Shown here: one piece after another, positions 19,080 through 28,143 of the stretch
Layout of the letters: every line of letters starts with the position of its first letter
How positions within the stretch are numbered: position 1 is the stretch's first letter
NCBI RefSeq assembly: GCF_000010525.1
Contig: NC_009937.1
Location: forward strand, 5,174,001-5,238,000
DNA length: 64,000 nt
Origin: Azorhizobium caulinodans ORS 571
GTDB lineage: Bacteria; Pseudomonadota; Alphaproteobacteria; Rhizobiales; Xanthobacteraceae
Direction of reading: 5' to 3'
Notes under the pieces: generated by a model
Told to the model about the DNA's origin: nothing
Databases searched by the model: none
Seen by the model: the letters and a program-made list of their open reading frames with translations, nothing else
Program-made: the position numbers and the translations under genes

Positions 19080-20858
19080 ATGTCGATCAACCTTCAGATG
19101 CCCGACATTCGGGAGTTGCGGCCCAGGATCACGGTGTTTGGATGCGGCGGTGCCGGTGGCAACGCGGTGAACAACATGATCAGCGCCGGCCTGTCCGGCG
19201 TGGAGTTCGTGGTTGCGAACACCGATGCCCAGGCGCTCTCGCTCTCCAAGGCCGACCGGCTCGTCCAGATGGGCGTCGCCGTCACCGAAGGCCTCGGCGC
19301 CGGTTCGCAGCCGGAAGTCGGCCGCGCCGCCGCCGAAGAAGTCATTGACGAGATCCGCGACCACCTGTCCGGCTCGCACATGGTGTTCATCACCGCCGGC
19401 ATGGGCGGTGGCACCGGCACCGGCGCTGCCCCCGTGGTGGCCCGCGCCGCCCGCGAGCTCGGCATCCTGACCGTCGGCGTCGTGACCAAGCCCTTCCACT
19501 TCGAGGGCCAGCGCCGCATGCGCGTCGCCGAGCACGGCATCAACGAGCTGCAGAAGACGGTCGACACGCTGATCGTCATCCCGAACCAGAACCTGTTCCG
19601 GGTGGCCAACGAGAAGACCACCTTCGCCGACGCCTTCGCCATGGCGGACCAGGTGCTCTATTCCGGCGTCGCCTGCATCACCGACCTCATGGTGAAGGAA
19701 GGCCTCATCAACCTCGACTTCGCCGACGTCCGCGCCGTGATGCGCGACATGGGCAAGGCGATGATGGGCACTGGCGAGGCTTCGGGCGACAAGCGCGCCC
19801 TCCAGGCGGCGGAAGCCGCCATCGCCAACCCGCTGCTGGACGAAATCTCCATGCGCGGCGCTGGCGGCCTGCTCATCTCCATCACCGGCGGCAACGACAT
19901 GACGCTGTTCGAGGTGGACGAGGCGGCGACCCGCATCCGCGAGGAAGTGGATCCCGACGCCAACATCATCCTCGGCGCGACCTTCGACCAGTCGCTGGAC
20001 GGCATCATCCGCGTGTCGGTGGTTGCCACCGGGATCGACCCGGCGGTGGTTCCCGAGCAGATCCAGACCAGCACGACGCTGGGCGAGTTCCAGGGCCGCA
20101 AGATGTCCAACGCCGGCCGTGCCGCCGTGGAGCAGGCCCGCGAGGCCCAGATCCGCAGCGCGGTGGCTTCCATCTCCGCCGAGGACCTGATGGACCTCGA
20201 GCCGGCGGCCCCGCCCGCCCCGCCGGTGGCCCAGCAGCCGCTGCCCCAGCCGACCGCCTATCGTGAGCCTGCCCCGCAGCAGGCTCCGGCGCCCCAGCCG
20301 GCGCCCCGGCAGTCCTTTCCCGAGCGCACCACCCAGCCGGCGCAGGTGGTGGACGAAGTGACCATCCGCGCCGCCACGCCGAAGCCCTCCTTCTTCGTGG
20401 AGCCCGAGCAGCCCCCGGCGCCCCCGCCGGTGGTCGAGGACGAGTTCGCGCCTTACATCCCGCCGCAGACCCAGCGTCCGCGTGCGCCCCGGATGCCCCG
20501 CGTGGATGAACTCCCCGTGCCGGCGCAGAACCAGATCCGCGCCCAACGCGGCGAGGCTCCGGTGGAGCAGAAGCGCATGACGCTGCTCCAGCGCCTTGCC
20601 AGCGTCGGCGGCCTCGGCCGTAGCCATGACGAGCCGGAAGCGCCTCCGGCCCGCCGCGAGCAGCCGAGCATGCGGGCTCCCGAGCCCCGTGGCGCCGATC
20701 CCCGCATGGGCGGCCGTCCCGGCGATCCTGTCTCCGAATTCGCCAAGCGCCCGGCCACCCGGCCGCAGGCGGAAGTGCCCAGCCGTCAGGCGCCCCAGCA
20801 GGGCCATGACGACGACCAGCTGGACATCCCGGCCTTCCTGCGCCGTCAGGCGAACTGA
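19080..20858 (+). CDS. ftsZ: FtsZ, tubulin-like division GTPase
   Basis: A 592-residue protein that forms the Z ring. The GTP-binding loops are [14 protein letters not shown] (residues 20-33) and the tubulin signature [10 protein letters not shown] (about 109-118). The T7 catalytic loop reads [11 protein letters not shown]. After about residue 320 comes a linker of some 250 residues rich in Pro, Gln and Ala, and the C-terminus [16 protein letters not shown] is the conserved peptide that binds FtsA. A long linker is characteristic of alphaproteobacterial FtsZ. A large frame on the opposite strand is only a shadow of this gene. Confidence 0.98.
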   Translation: MSINLQMPDIRELRPRITVFGCGGAGGNAVNNMISAGLSGVEFVVANTDAQALSLSKADRLVQMGVAVTEGLGAGSQPEVGRAAAEEVIDEIRDHLSGSHMVFITAGMGGGTGTGAAPVVARAARELGILTVGVVTKPFHFEGQRRMRVAEHGINELQKTVDTLIVIPNQNLFRVANEKTTFADAFAMADQVLYSGVACITDLMVKEGLINLDFADVRAVMRDMGKAMMGTGEASGDKRALQAAEAAIANPLLDEISMRGAGGLLISITGGNDMTLFEVDEAATRIREEVDPDANIILGATFDQSLDGIIRVSVVATGIDPAVVPEQIQTSTTLGEFQGRKMSNAGRAAVEQAREAQIRSAVASISAEDLMDLEPAAPPAPPVAQQPLPQPTAYREPAPQQAPAPQPAPRQSFPERTTQPAQVVDEVTIRAATPKPSFFVEPEQPPAPPPVVEDEFAPYIPPQTQRPRAPRMPRVDELPVPAQNQIRAQRGEAPVEQKRMTLLQRLASVGGLGRSHDEPEAPPARREQPSMRAPEPRGADPRMGGRPGDPVSEFAKRPATRPQAEVPSRQAPQQGHDDDQLDIPAFLRRQAN

Positions 20859-21337
20859 GCCAAGAGACGACCCCGGCAGGCGATGGGCCCCGCTCATCGC
20901 CTCCGGAGACCACGGTACCTGAACGATTCAAGGCGCGGATGCCTGTCATCCCAGCGCCTTGGCAAGAGGTCCGCCGCGACGCCGGCTTTGTCCGAATCTG
21001 CGCCGCGACGCACCCGGGGCGAACAGCCCCGGAGGGACACGACCTTCCGAATCCGGTCCCTTCCGTTGTAACAAACCTGATGCGCCCGGCGGCAACGTCG
21101 GGCGCAACTTTTTGATAATCATAAGGAATTTGGCAACCATCCACCGTAACAGGCGGTAAGCAAGCGTGATTTGTGGCAGCGCACCCCTGCGACTAGGGTG
21201 CAGCCCATCCGAAGCGATCACGCGCCGCGCCCAGTGCAGACTGTGAGCATGGCGAAACTGGCGCCGCAGGATGTTGGTTGAGGGGCGAAGTGATGGCAGG
21301 GCGGACTGCCAGCGCCTTCGAGACGGATGGGTAGAAG
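20859..21337. other. ftsZ-lpxC intergenic region
   Basis: This 479-base gap contains no convincing gene. It has a strong terminator (21082-21105 plus T-run), a separate 7-bp hairpin at 21014-21032 without a T-run, and a small inverted repeat (TGGCAG/CTGCCA) at 21294-21311 shortly before lpxC. A promoter for lpxC is expected between the terminator and 21338, but I could not pick a convincing one. Confidence 0.7.
21082..21113 (+). terminator. Rho-independent terminator after ftsZ
   Basis: A ten-pair stem (GCGCCCGGCG with CGTCGGGCGC, one G-U pair) is closed by a GCAA tetraloop and followed by AAC and five T residues. This is the cleanest intrinsic terminator in the window, and it separates ftsZ from lpxC. 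Confidence 0.75.
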
Positions 21338-22267
21338 ATGCAGACCACTCTGGCCGATACGGTGATGCTCACGGGCGTCGGAGTCCACGGCGGCATCGAA
21401 GCCCGTCTCCAGATCCATCCCGCATCTCCCGACACCGGCATCGTCTTCCAGCGCACCTTCTCGGATCAGGCTCCTCGCAAGATTTCCGTTTCCCGCCAGT
21501 CGGTGCAGGCCACCGACCTTGCGACCGTGCTCGGTGACAAGACCGGCATTCTCGTTTCCACCGTCGAGCACATGCTCTCGGCGCTTTCGGGCCTCGGCAT
21601 CGACAATGCGCTGATCGAGATCGACGGCCCCGAGGTTCCGATCCTCGATGGCAGCGCCGCTCCCATCGTCGCCGCCATCGACGCAGTCGGCACGGTGAAG
21701 CAGAAGGCCCGCCGCAAGTTCCTCAAGGTGCTGAAGCCGGTCCGGGTCGAGAACGGCGCCTCCTTCGGCGAGCTGCGTCCCTATGACGCCGGCTTCCGCC
21801 TCGAAGTCGAGATCGAGTTCGATCACCAGCGCATCGGCCGCCAGCGCTTCGCGGCGACCATGACGCCCTCCGTCTTCCGCCGTGAACTCGCCTTCGCCCG
21901 CACCTTCGGCTTCCTGAAGGATGTGGAACGCCTGCGGTCCGCCGGTTATGCCCGCGGCGCCTCGCTGGAGAATACCGTCTGCCTCGCGGACGACGGCATC
22001 CTGAACGACGGCGGCCTGCGCGCCAGCGACGAGTTCGTCCGCCACAAGGCGCTGGACGCGCTGGGCGACCTCGCCCTCGCCGGCCTGCCGCTGCTCGGCC
22101 GCTATTCGTCCTTCCGGGGCGGCCACAAGCTGAACTTCCAGGTGGTGGACGCCCTGCTCGCCGACCGCACCGCCTATGCGGTGGTGGAAGCCCCCGAGAT
22201 GGGCCGCCGCGACGCCGCCGAGATCGTGTTCGGCCAGCCCGTCGCCGCCTACGCGCCGGAGCGCTGA
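21338..22267 (+). CDS. lpxC: LpxC, UDP-3-O-acyl-N-acetylglucosamine deacetylase
   Basis: A 309-residue zinc deacetylase performing the committed step of lipid A synthesis. Zinc and catalytic motifs are present: STVEHMLSAL (first His), EVPILDGSAAP, FARTFGFLKDVE, and FVRHKALDALGDLALAG with the later GGHKLNFQ. It begins TTLADTVMLTGVGVHGG, the usual N-terminus. Its place after ftsZ is conserved in proteobacteria, but the terminator upstream suggests a promoter of its own. Confidence 0.97.
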   Translation: MQTTLADTVMLTGVGVHGGIEARLQIHPASPDTGIVFQRTFSDQAPRKISVSRQSVQATDLATVLGDKTGILVSTVEHMLSALSGLGIDNALIEIDGPEVPILDGSAAPIVAAIDAVGTVKQKARRKFLKVLKPVRVENGASFGELRPYDAGFRLEVEIEFDHQRIGRQRFAATMTPSVFRRELAFARTFGFLKDVERLRSAGYARGASLENTVCLADDGILNDGGLRASDEFVRHKALDALGDLALAGLPLLGRYSSFRGGHKLNFQVVDALLADRTAYAVVEAPEMGRRDAAEIVFGQPVAAYAPER

Positions 22268-22276
22268 GCCTGGGTT

Positions 22277-22295
22277 GCCGGCCAATCAGGCCGGC
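22277..22295. terminator. Hairpin between convergent lpxC and MBL-fold genes
   Basis: A perfect 7-bp stem GCCGGCC/GGCCGGC with an AATCA loop, ten bases after the lpxC stop and overlapping the stop codon of the convergent gene. There is no T-run; termination is inferred from position. Confidence 0.5.
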
Positions 22296-23119
22296 GTCAG
22301 GTGGAAGCCATCGCCTTCCGCCGCAACCTTCTGAAATCCTGTGATGTGCCCGCCCGCGACGGTCCAGCCTTCGCGGGCGGCTTGCGTCAGGGCTTCTCGC
22401 CGGGAGGCGGCGGCCAGCGGTGGATCGAGATCATAGATCACGCCCACATCGGGATCCGGCGCCTGCACCTCCCCCACATGCAGCACGTCGCCCCAGATGA
22501 GCAGTCCCTCCCCCTCGCCGGCGACGAGGTAGCCCGTATGGCCGGGCGTGTGCCCCGGTAGCGGCAGGGCCGTGATGCCCTGCAGCACGTCGCCCGGAGA
22601 GATGCCTCGCACCCGGTCGCCATAGGCCTCGAGCACCGCAGCCGTCACATCGAAGCCGCCCCGGCGCGCCGGCGGCGTGCGCGCGCGTGCCGCATCGGAC
22701 GTGAAGAAGGCAAGTTCCGCATCGGGCACAAGGATCTCGGCCCGCGGGAAATAGGCGGCACCGTCCGCGACGAGGCCGAGGGCGTGATCGCCATGGAGAT
22801 GCGTGATGAGCACCCGCGCGATCTCATCCGGAGCCACACCCTCGCCCGCCAGCGCCTGACGGGCATGGCCGAAGTTCGCGCCCCAGGCGGGGCCCGTGCC
22901 CGCGTCCACCAGCATGGCGCCGGAGGTGCCGCGCAGCAGGAAGCAGTTGACGTCCACCGCCACCGTGGGCTGCCCCTCGCGCAACGGGAGGCCAGCGCGT
23001 GCCCGCGCCGCCGCAGCCTCGCCAGCCGGATGGGTCAGGACGTCGCCGGGGGCGGAGAAGAAGCCGTCCCGCAGCGGGGTGACGGTGTACGCGCCGAACC
23101 GGCGGGAAACGCTGGACAT
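22286..23119 (-). CDS. MBL-fold metallo-hydrolase
   Basis: A 277-residue metallo-beta-lactamase fold hydrolase. The zinc motif THLHGDHALG lies near residues 103-112. Further ligands are in LPGHTPGHTGYLV, LIWGDVLHVG and GGHITGF. The arrangement resembles the AHL-lactonase-like and PhnP-like branches without matching one clearly, so no substrate is assigned. The start is placed at MSSVSRRFGAYTVTPL; the upstream frame lacks support. It is convergent to lpxC and divergent from bamD. Confidence 0.85.
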   Translation of the reverse strand: MSSVSRRFGAYTVTPLRDGFFSAPGDVLTHPAGEAAAARARAGLPLREGQPTVAVDVNCFLLRGTSGAMLVDAGTGPAWGANFGHARQALAGEGVAPDEIARVLITHLHGDHALGLVADGAAYFPRAEILVPDAELAFFTSDAARARTPPARRGGFDVTAAVLEAYGDRVRGISPGDVLQGITALPLPGHTPGHTGYLVAGEGEGLLIWGDVLHVGEVQAPDPDVGVIYDLDPPLAAASRREALTQAAREGWTVAGGHITGFQKVAAEGDGFHLTPA

Positions 23120-23357
23120 GGCAAACTCGGGGTAAATGGACCTCGCCCGATCATGCCCCACCGCGCTCGCCGGGCCACCGGCCCCCGGTTGCAGGCTTGC
23201 CGCCAGTCCACAGCCGCGATATTTCCACTGCCTGACACGACGTTTGCGGTCTGTTCACGACCGGCCGCCACAATGCCGGCGGAAAGCGCCTTTAGCGCCG
23301 GAAGCGGTGACCCCTTTGCGCCAGCGTAGGCGTGCGCCTTCAACGGGATCTGAACGT

Positions 23358-24212
23358 ATGCGCCTTTTCATTGACGCGGCTGTGTTTCGCGCCGGGACGT
23401 CCCGCGCTGCGGCTCTGCTGGGAGTTGTCCTCGTTTCCGCCACGCTGGCGGGCTGCGCCAATGACAAGGATGTCATGGCGCCCGACGAGCCGGCCGAGAA
23501 GATCTACAACGAAGGCCTGACGCTGCTGAACAAGGGTGACCTCGACGGCGCCGCCAAGCGCTTCGAGGACATCGACAAGACGCATCCTTATTCCGAGTGG
23601 GCCCGCAAGGCCCTGCTCATGGACACCTATGTCTATTACGAAGCCGGCAAGTACGACGACGCCATCTCGGCCGGCAAGCGCTACCTCGCCCTGCATCCGG
23701 GCTCGCAGGACGCGCCCTACGTCTCCTATCTCGTCGCCTCCTCGCTGTATGACAGCATTCCGGACATCAGCCGCGACCAGCGCCGCACCCGCCAGGCGCT
23801 CGACGCGCTGGACGACGTGATTCGCAAGTATCCCAACACCGAGTATGCGGCCGGCGCCAAGCGCAAGGTCGAGGTGGCCCGCGACCAGCTCGCCGGCAAG
23901 GAGATGCTGATCGGCCGCTACTATCTGGAGCAGCGCAACTACACGGGCGCGATCAACCGCTTCAAGGTGGTCATCACCCAGTACCAGACCACCCGCCAGA
24001 CCGAGGAAGCCCTCTTCCGCATCACGGAAGCCTATATGGCGCTCGGCATCGTCAACGAGGCCCAGACCGCCGCCGCCGTTCTGGGCTACAACTATCCAGA
24101 CAGCCAGTGGTATAAGGACGCCTTCAAGCTGGTCCAGTCCAAGGGTCTCCTGCCGCAGGAGAACAAGGCGTCCTGGATCAGTCAGGCCTTCAAGAAGTTG
24201 GGCGTCGGCTGA
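23358..24212 (+). CDS. bamD: BamD (ComL) outer-membrane assembly lipoprotein
   Basis: A 284-residue TPR lipoprotein of the BAM complex, which inserts beta-barrel proteins into the outer membrane. The lipobox LAGC puts the modified Cys at residue 33. Tetratricopeptide repeats follow (EKIYNEGLTLLNKGDLDGAAKRF, HPYSEWARKALLMDTYVYYEAGKYDDAI). The family string YTGAINRFKVVITQYQTT is present, with QTEEALFRITEAYMALGI after it. The start is chosen so that the signal peptide is of normal length. Its position after lpxC and before recN is conserved in this group. Confidence 0.95.
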   Translation: MRLFIDAAVFRAGTSRAAALLGVVLVSATLAGCANDKDVMAPDEPAEKIYNEGLTLLNKGDLDGAAKRFEDIDKTHPYSEWARKALLMDTYVYYEAGKYDDAISAGKRYLALHPGSQDAPYVSYLVASSLYDSIPDISRDQRRTRQALDALDDVIRKYPNTEYAAGAKRKVEVARDQLAGKEMLIGRYYLEQRNYTGAINRFKVVITQYQTTRQTEEALFRITEAYMALGIVNEAQTAAAVLGYNYPDSQWYKDAFKLVQSKGLLPQENKASWISQAFKKLGVG

Positions 24213-24218
24213 CCTGCC

Positions 24219-25898
24219 ATGATCTCGTCCCTCTCGATCCGGGACATCGTTCTTATCGAGAGGCTTGATCTCGCCCTGAACGGCGGGCTCACCGTCCTCA
24301 CGGGCGAAACGGGCGCGGGCAAATCCATCCTGCTGGATGCGCTGTCCCTCGCTCTGGGCGGGCGGGGCGACGGCTCGCTGGTCCGCCATGGCGCGGACAA
24401 GGGCCAGATCACCGCCGTCTTCGACATCGCCCTCGACCATCCCGCCCGCGCCCTGCTTCAGGGCGCCGACATCGCCGACGAAGGCGAGGTCGTCGTGCGC
24501 CGGGTGCAGATGGCCGACGGGCGCACCCGCGCCACCATCAACGAACAGCCGGTCTCGGTGCAGACCCTGCGCGCGCTGGGCGCACTGCTGGTGGAGCTGC
24601 ACGGCCAGCATGACGACCGCGCACTGGTGGACCCCGCGACCCACCGCGCCCTTCTGGACGCCTTCGGCGGCCTTGGCGCCGACGTGCGCAAGGTCTCCGA
24701 ACTCTGGCGCGCCTGGCGCGCCGTGCTGGCGGATGCCGATGCCGAGCGCGCCCGTCTGGAAGCCGCCGCGCGGGAAGCCGACTACATCCGCCACGCGGTA
24801 GACGAACTCGCCAAGCTCGCGCCCGAGGAGGGCGAGGAAACCGCCCTCTCCGAGCGGCGCACCTTCATGATGCGGTCCGAGAAGATCGCCGGCGATCTTT
24901 CCGAAGCGCTGGATGCGGTGGGCGGCCATGGCTCACCCGTGCCGACCCTCGCCGCCGCCGTGCGCCGTCTGGAGCGGCGGGCGGGCGAATCGCAGGATCT
25001 CGTGCAGCCGGCGGTGGAGGCCATCGACATCGCGCTCGACGCGCTGGAGACCGCCCGCGCGCATCTGGAAGCCGCGCTCTCCGCCACCGCCTTCAACCCG
25101 CGCGAACTGGAGCAGATCGAGGAGCGGCTGTTCGCTTTGCGCGCGGCCGCCCGCAAGTATGGCGGAGCGGTGGACGATCTGCCGAAGGTGCAGGCGAAGT
25201 TCGAGGCGGACCTTGCCGCACTCGACCGTAGCGCCGCCACCCTCGCCGGCCTTGAGGAGCGCACCGCCGCCGCCGAGGCCGCCTATCGCGCCGCCGCCGC
25301 AAAGCTCGCCCAGCGCCGGGCCAAGGCCGCCGCCAGCCTCGACAAGGCGGTGGACGCCGAACTGCCGCCGCTGAAGCTGGAGCGCGCGCATTTCACCGCC
25401 CGCATCGACAGCGACCCGGCGCAGGCGGGGCCTGAAGGCTATGACCGGGTGGAATTCTGGGTGCAGACCAACCCCGGCACCCGCCCCGGCCCGATGATGA
25501 AGGTGGCCTCGGGCGGCGAGCTTTCCCGCTTTCTGCTGGCGCTCAAGGTGGTACTGGCCGATCGCGGCTCGGCCCCCACCCTGATCTTCGACGAGATCGA
25601 CAGTGGCGTCGGCGGCGCGGTGGCCGCAGCCATCGGCCAGCGCCTCGCGCGGCTGGCGGGCAAGGTCCAGGTGCTGGCGGTGACGCACGCCCCGCAGGTG
25701 GCCGCGCGTGCCGGCCAGCATCTGCTCATCTCCAAGGCGAGCGCGCCGGGGGCCAAGAAGGACGCGCCGGTGACCACCCGCGTCGCCCCCCTCACCGACG
25801 AGCACCGCCGCGAGGAAATTGCCCGCATGCTCGCTGGCGCCACCGTCACCGCCGAAGCCCGCGCCGCCGCCGAGCGGCTGCTGGGGGCGGAGGGTTAG
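24219..25898 (+). CDS. recN: RecN DNA repair ATPase
   Basis: A 559-residue SMC-like protein of double-strand break repair. The N-terminal half has IRDIVLIERLDL and the Walker A loop LTGETGAGKSILLDAL. The centre is Ala/Glu-rich coiled coil (about 160-360). The C-terminal half carries the ABC signature ASGGELSRFLLALK, Walker B PTLIFDEIDSGVGG, and the H-loop LAVTHAPQVAA. It starts six bases after bamD and is probably co-transcribed. Confidence 0.96.
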   Translation: MISSLSIRDIVLIERLDLALNGGLTVLTGETGAGKSILLDALSLALGGRGDGSLVRHGADKGQITAVFDIALDHPARALLQGADIADEGEVVVRRVQMADGRTRATINEQPVSVQTLRALGALLVELHGQHDDRALVDPATHRALLDAFGGLGADVRKVSELWRAWRAVLADADAERARLEAAAREADYIRHAVDELAKLAPEEGEETALSERRTFMMRSEKIAGDLSEALDAVGGHGSPVPTLAAAVRRLERRAGESQDLVQPAVEAIDIALDALETARAHLEAALSATAFNPRELEQIEERLFALRAAARKYGGAVDDLPKVQAKFEADLAALDRSAATLAGLEERTAAAEAAYRAAAAKLAQRRAKAAASLDKAVDAELPPLKLERAHFTARIDSDPAQAGPEGYDRVEFWVQTNPGTRPGPMMKVASGGELSRFLLALKVVLADRGSAPTLIFDEIDSGVGGAVAAAIGQRLARLAGKVQVLAVTHAPQVAARAGQHLLISKASAPGAKKDAPVTTRVAPLTDEHRREEIARMLAGATVTAEARAAAERLLGAEG

Positions 25899-25904
25899 GC
25901 GCCC

Positions 25905-26561
25905 TCAGCCGGCGATCAGGCCGTCCCAGCCCTGCATGGTGAGGCGGGCGACCGCTTCCAGATCGTCCCGCGTGGCGCCGTCCCGCGCCTGAATGGACAT
26001 GCCGGCCTGCACCGACACCAGCAGGCGGGCCAGTGCAGCAAGGTCTACGGAGGCCGGAATTTCGCCCTCTGCCACGGCCCGGGAGAGCCGCGCCTCCAGA
26101 AACCGACATCCGGCGGCACGCGCTTGGCGGACCATGTCTCCAAGCTCCGCATGGCCCTCGCTGCCCACCGCCGAGAGCGCCACCATGCAGCCGAGCGGCT
26201 CCTGACGGCCGCAGAAGGCCGTCAGGGCGGCGGCGGAATCCATCAGATAGGCAGCGACCGCAGCGCGGGCCGTGGGCGCCGCCCGGAAATTCCCCCAGAC
26301 CCAATCCTCATATCGCCTCTGGTAACAGGCCAGCGCCTCCGCATACAGCGCCTCCTTGGAGCCGAAGGCCGCGTAAAGGCTCGGCGATCCGATCCCCATG
26401 GCCTGCGTGAGGTCGGCGATGGAGGTGGCGGCAAATCCCTTCTGCCAGAACAGCCGCATCGCCGCCGTCAGAGCCGCGTCGCGATCAAAGGCCCGCGGCC
26501 GGCCACGCCCCCGCCCCGGCGCGGCGGAGGTGGGTGAAGGGGTGTCGTCCGAATTCTGCAT
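25905..26561 (-). CDS. TetR/AcrR-family regulator
   Basis: A 218-residue repressor. The N-terminal region (GRGRPRAFDRDAALTAAMRL, then ATSIADLTQAMGIGSPSLYAAFGSKEALY) is a standard TetR helix-turn-helix at about residues 20-70. The C-terminal ligand domain is unspecific. The start is ATG at 26561; the frame continues upstream through the promoter region, which is not coding. It is divergent from an SDR gene, with two similar palindromes in the 82-base gap, so it most likely represses both genes. Confidence 0.88.
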   Translation of the reverse strand: MQNSDDTPSPTSAAPGRGRGRPRAFDRDAALTAAMRLFWQKGFAATSIADLTQAMGIGSPSLYAAFGSKEALYAEALACYQRRYEDWVWGNFRAAPTARAAVAAYLMDSAAALTAFCGRQEPLGCMVALSAVGSEGHAELGDMVRQARAAGCRFLEARLSRAVAEGEIPASVDLAALARLLVSVQAGMSIQARDGATRDDLEAVARLTMQGWDGLIAG

Positions 26562-26572
26562 CGATCGATAAA
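26557..26572 (-). promoter_or_regulatory. Putative TetR operator copy 2
   Basis: On the minus strand this reads TTTATCGATCGATGCA, matching operator copy 1 (26614-26629) at 13 of 16 positions. It overlaps the tetR start codon, consistent with autorepression. Confidence 0.5.
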
Positions 26573-26613
26573 TAAATGCCTTGACCACGTGCCGCAACCG
26601 CCCTAGCCATTTA

Positions 26614-26629
26614 TGTATCGATTGATACA
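26614..26629 (+). promoter_or_regulatory. Putative TetR operator copy 1
   Basis: A perfect inverted repeat TGTATC-GATT-GATACA between the divergent TetR and SDR genes, 14 bases before the SDR start. Confidence 0.6.
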
Positions 26630-26643
26630 AAAATGGTGGTGAC

Positions 26644-27384
26644 ATGAGTGAACTCGCCGGAAAGCGCGCCCTTGTGACGGGTGCCTCACGGGGAATCGGC
26701 GCTGCGATCGCCCTGGCGCTTGCTGAGAAAGGAGCGGATGTGGCGATCACCTACGAGCGATCCGCCGACAAGGCCGCCGAGGTGGTGCGTGCCATCGAGG
26801 CCAAGGGGCGGCGCGGCATCGCTTTGCAGGCCGACAGTGCAGATCCCGCCGCCGTGAAGCGCTCGGTGGATGATGCAGCGGCCGCGCTCGGCGGGCTCGA
26901 CATCCTCGTGAACAATGCGGGCATCGCCCGTGGCGGCGCGCTGGCGGACATGAGCCTTGCGGACATCGACGCCCTGTTGAACGTGAATGTGCGCGCCGTG
27001 GTGCTCGCCTCGCAGGCGGCGCTCGGCCATCTCAAGGAGGGCGGGCGCATCATCTCGATCGGCTCGTGCCTCGCGGAGCGCGTGCCCTTCGGGGGCGTCA
27101 CCGTCTATTCCGCCACCAAATCCGCCCTGCTGGCCCTTACCCGCGGGCTGGCGCGCGAACTGGGGCCCAGCGGCATCACCGTGAACCTCGTACATCCAGG
27201 CTCCACCGACACGGACATGAACCCAGCCGACGGCGAGCTGGCGGAGGGACAGCGGGCGCTCACGCCGCTCGGCCGCTTCGGCCGCCCGGAGGACGTGGCC
27301 GCCGCAGTCGCCTTCCTGGCGAGCCCCGCCGCCGGCCAGATCACCGGCACCGGTCTCGTCGTAGACGGTGGCATCAACGCCTGA
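26644..27384 (+). CDS. Short-chain dehydrogenase/reductase (SDR), classical
   Basis: A 246-residue NAD(P)H-dependent oxidoreductase. The cofactor loop is VTGASRGIGAAIALALAEKG. The NNAG motif (DILVNNAGIARGG), the catalytic Ser region (IISIGSCLAERV), and YSATKSALLAL with the Tyr-x3-Lys pair near residues 156-160 are intact. VNLVHPGSTDTDMNP and ITGTGLVVDGGINA complete the fold. It is FabG-like but unlinked to fatty acid genes. Control by the divergent TetR suggests an inducible role on an unknown substrate. Confidence 0.88.
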   Translation: MSELAGKRALVTGASRGIGAAIALALAEKGADVAITYERSADKAAEVVRAIEAKGRRGIALQADSADPAAVKRSVDDAAAALGGLDILVNNAGIARGGALADMSLADIDALLNVNVRAVVLASQAALGHLKEGGRIISIGSCLAERVPFGGVTVYSATKSALLALTRGLARELGPSGITVNLVHPGSTDTDMNPADGELAEGQRALTPLGRFGRPEDVAAAVAFLASPAAGQITGTGLVVDGGINA

Positions 27385-27404
27385 CCTGGCGCCTGGGGGC
27401 AGTT

Positions 27405-27428
27405 GCGAGGATGGGCACCCATCCTCGC
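27405..27428. terminator. Perfect hairpin between convergent SDR genes
   Basis: GCGAGGATGGG and CCCATCCTCGC form a continuous inverted repeat around a central CA, 20 bases after the first SDR stop and about 10 before the second. No T-run; likely bidirectional terminator. Confidence 0.6.
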
Positions 27429-27438
27429 CGGCCCTGCA

Positions 27439-28143
27439 TCACACGCTGCTGCGCATCAGCCCGCCATCCACCTTGATGTTCTGCCCCGTGATGTAGCCCG
27501 CGCCCTCGGAGGCTAGGAAGGCGATGGTGGCGGCGATTTCTTCCGACTTGCCGTAGCGGCCCAGCGGCACGCTGGCGCGGCGTTCCTCGGTGGCGGGGAG
27601 GCTGTCGATCCAGCCGGGCAGCACATTGTTCATGCGCACATTATGGGGCGCGTACTGGTCCGCGAACAGCTTGGTGTAGGCGGCAAGCCCGGCGCGGAAC
27701 ACTGCCGAGGTGGGGAAGTTGGCCGCCGGCTCGAAGGCCCAGGCGGTGGAGATGTTGATGATCGCCCCGCCCTTCTGGTCCGCCATGATAGGGGCGATGA
27801 GGCGCGTGGGGCGGATGACGTTCATGAGATAGACGTCGAGGCCCGTGTGCCACTGCGCATCGGTGATCTCGAGGATGGGGGCGCGCGGGCCGTGGCCCGC
27901 GCTGTTCACCAGCACGTCGATGCGCCCGAAGCGGGCCATGGTGGCGGAAACAAGTTGCTCAAGATCCTCCACCTTCTGGTTGGAGCCGGTGATGCCGAGC
28001 CCACCCAGCTCCTGCGCCAGCGCCTCGCCCTTGCCGGAGGACGAGAGGATGGCGACCTTGAAGCCGTCCGCCGCCAGCCGTCGGGCCGCCGCCGCACCCA
28101 TGCCGCTGCCGCCCGCCGTCACCACCGCCACCCTGTCCGTCAT
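27439..28143 (-). CDS. Short-chain dehydrogenase/reductase (SDR)
   Basis: A 234-residue SDR. It begins RVAVVTAGGSGMGAAAARRL (cofactor loop) and has DVLVNSAGHGPRAPI in place of the usual NNAG, with N-S-A-G here. The catalytic Tyr-x3-Lys expected after STAWAFEPAANFPTSAVF is not obvious: AGLAAYTKLFADQ supplies a Tyr-Thr-Lys instead of Tyr-x3-Lys. The enzyme may therefore be divergent in mechanism. The C-terminus YITGQNIKVDGGLMRSSV is standard. The start at 28143 fits the family's N-terminus better than the longer frame. Confidence 0.82.
   Translation of the reverse strand: MTDRVAVVTAGGSGMGAAAARRLAADGFKVAILSSSGKGEALAQELGGLGITGSNQKVEDLEQLVSATMARFGRIDVLVNSAGHGPRAPILEITDAQWHTGLDVYLMNVIRPTRLIAPIMADQKGGAIINISTAWAFEPAANFPTSAVFRAGLAAYTKLFADQYAPHNVRMNNVLPGWIDSLPATEERRASVPLGRYGKSEEIAATIAFLASEGAGYITGQNIKVDGGLMRSSV

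Noticed and set aside
19017-20897. 626-codon minus-strand frame opposite ftsZ
   Set aside because: It mirrors the ftsZ coding region and gives a His/Gly/Arg-rich product without any fold signature.
21014-21032. Second hairpin downstream of ftsZ as a terminator
   Set aside because: A 7-bp stem without a T-run. The hairpin at 21082 with a GCAA loop and T-run is the better candidate.
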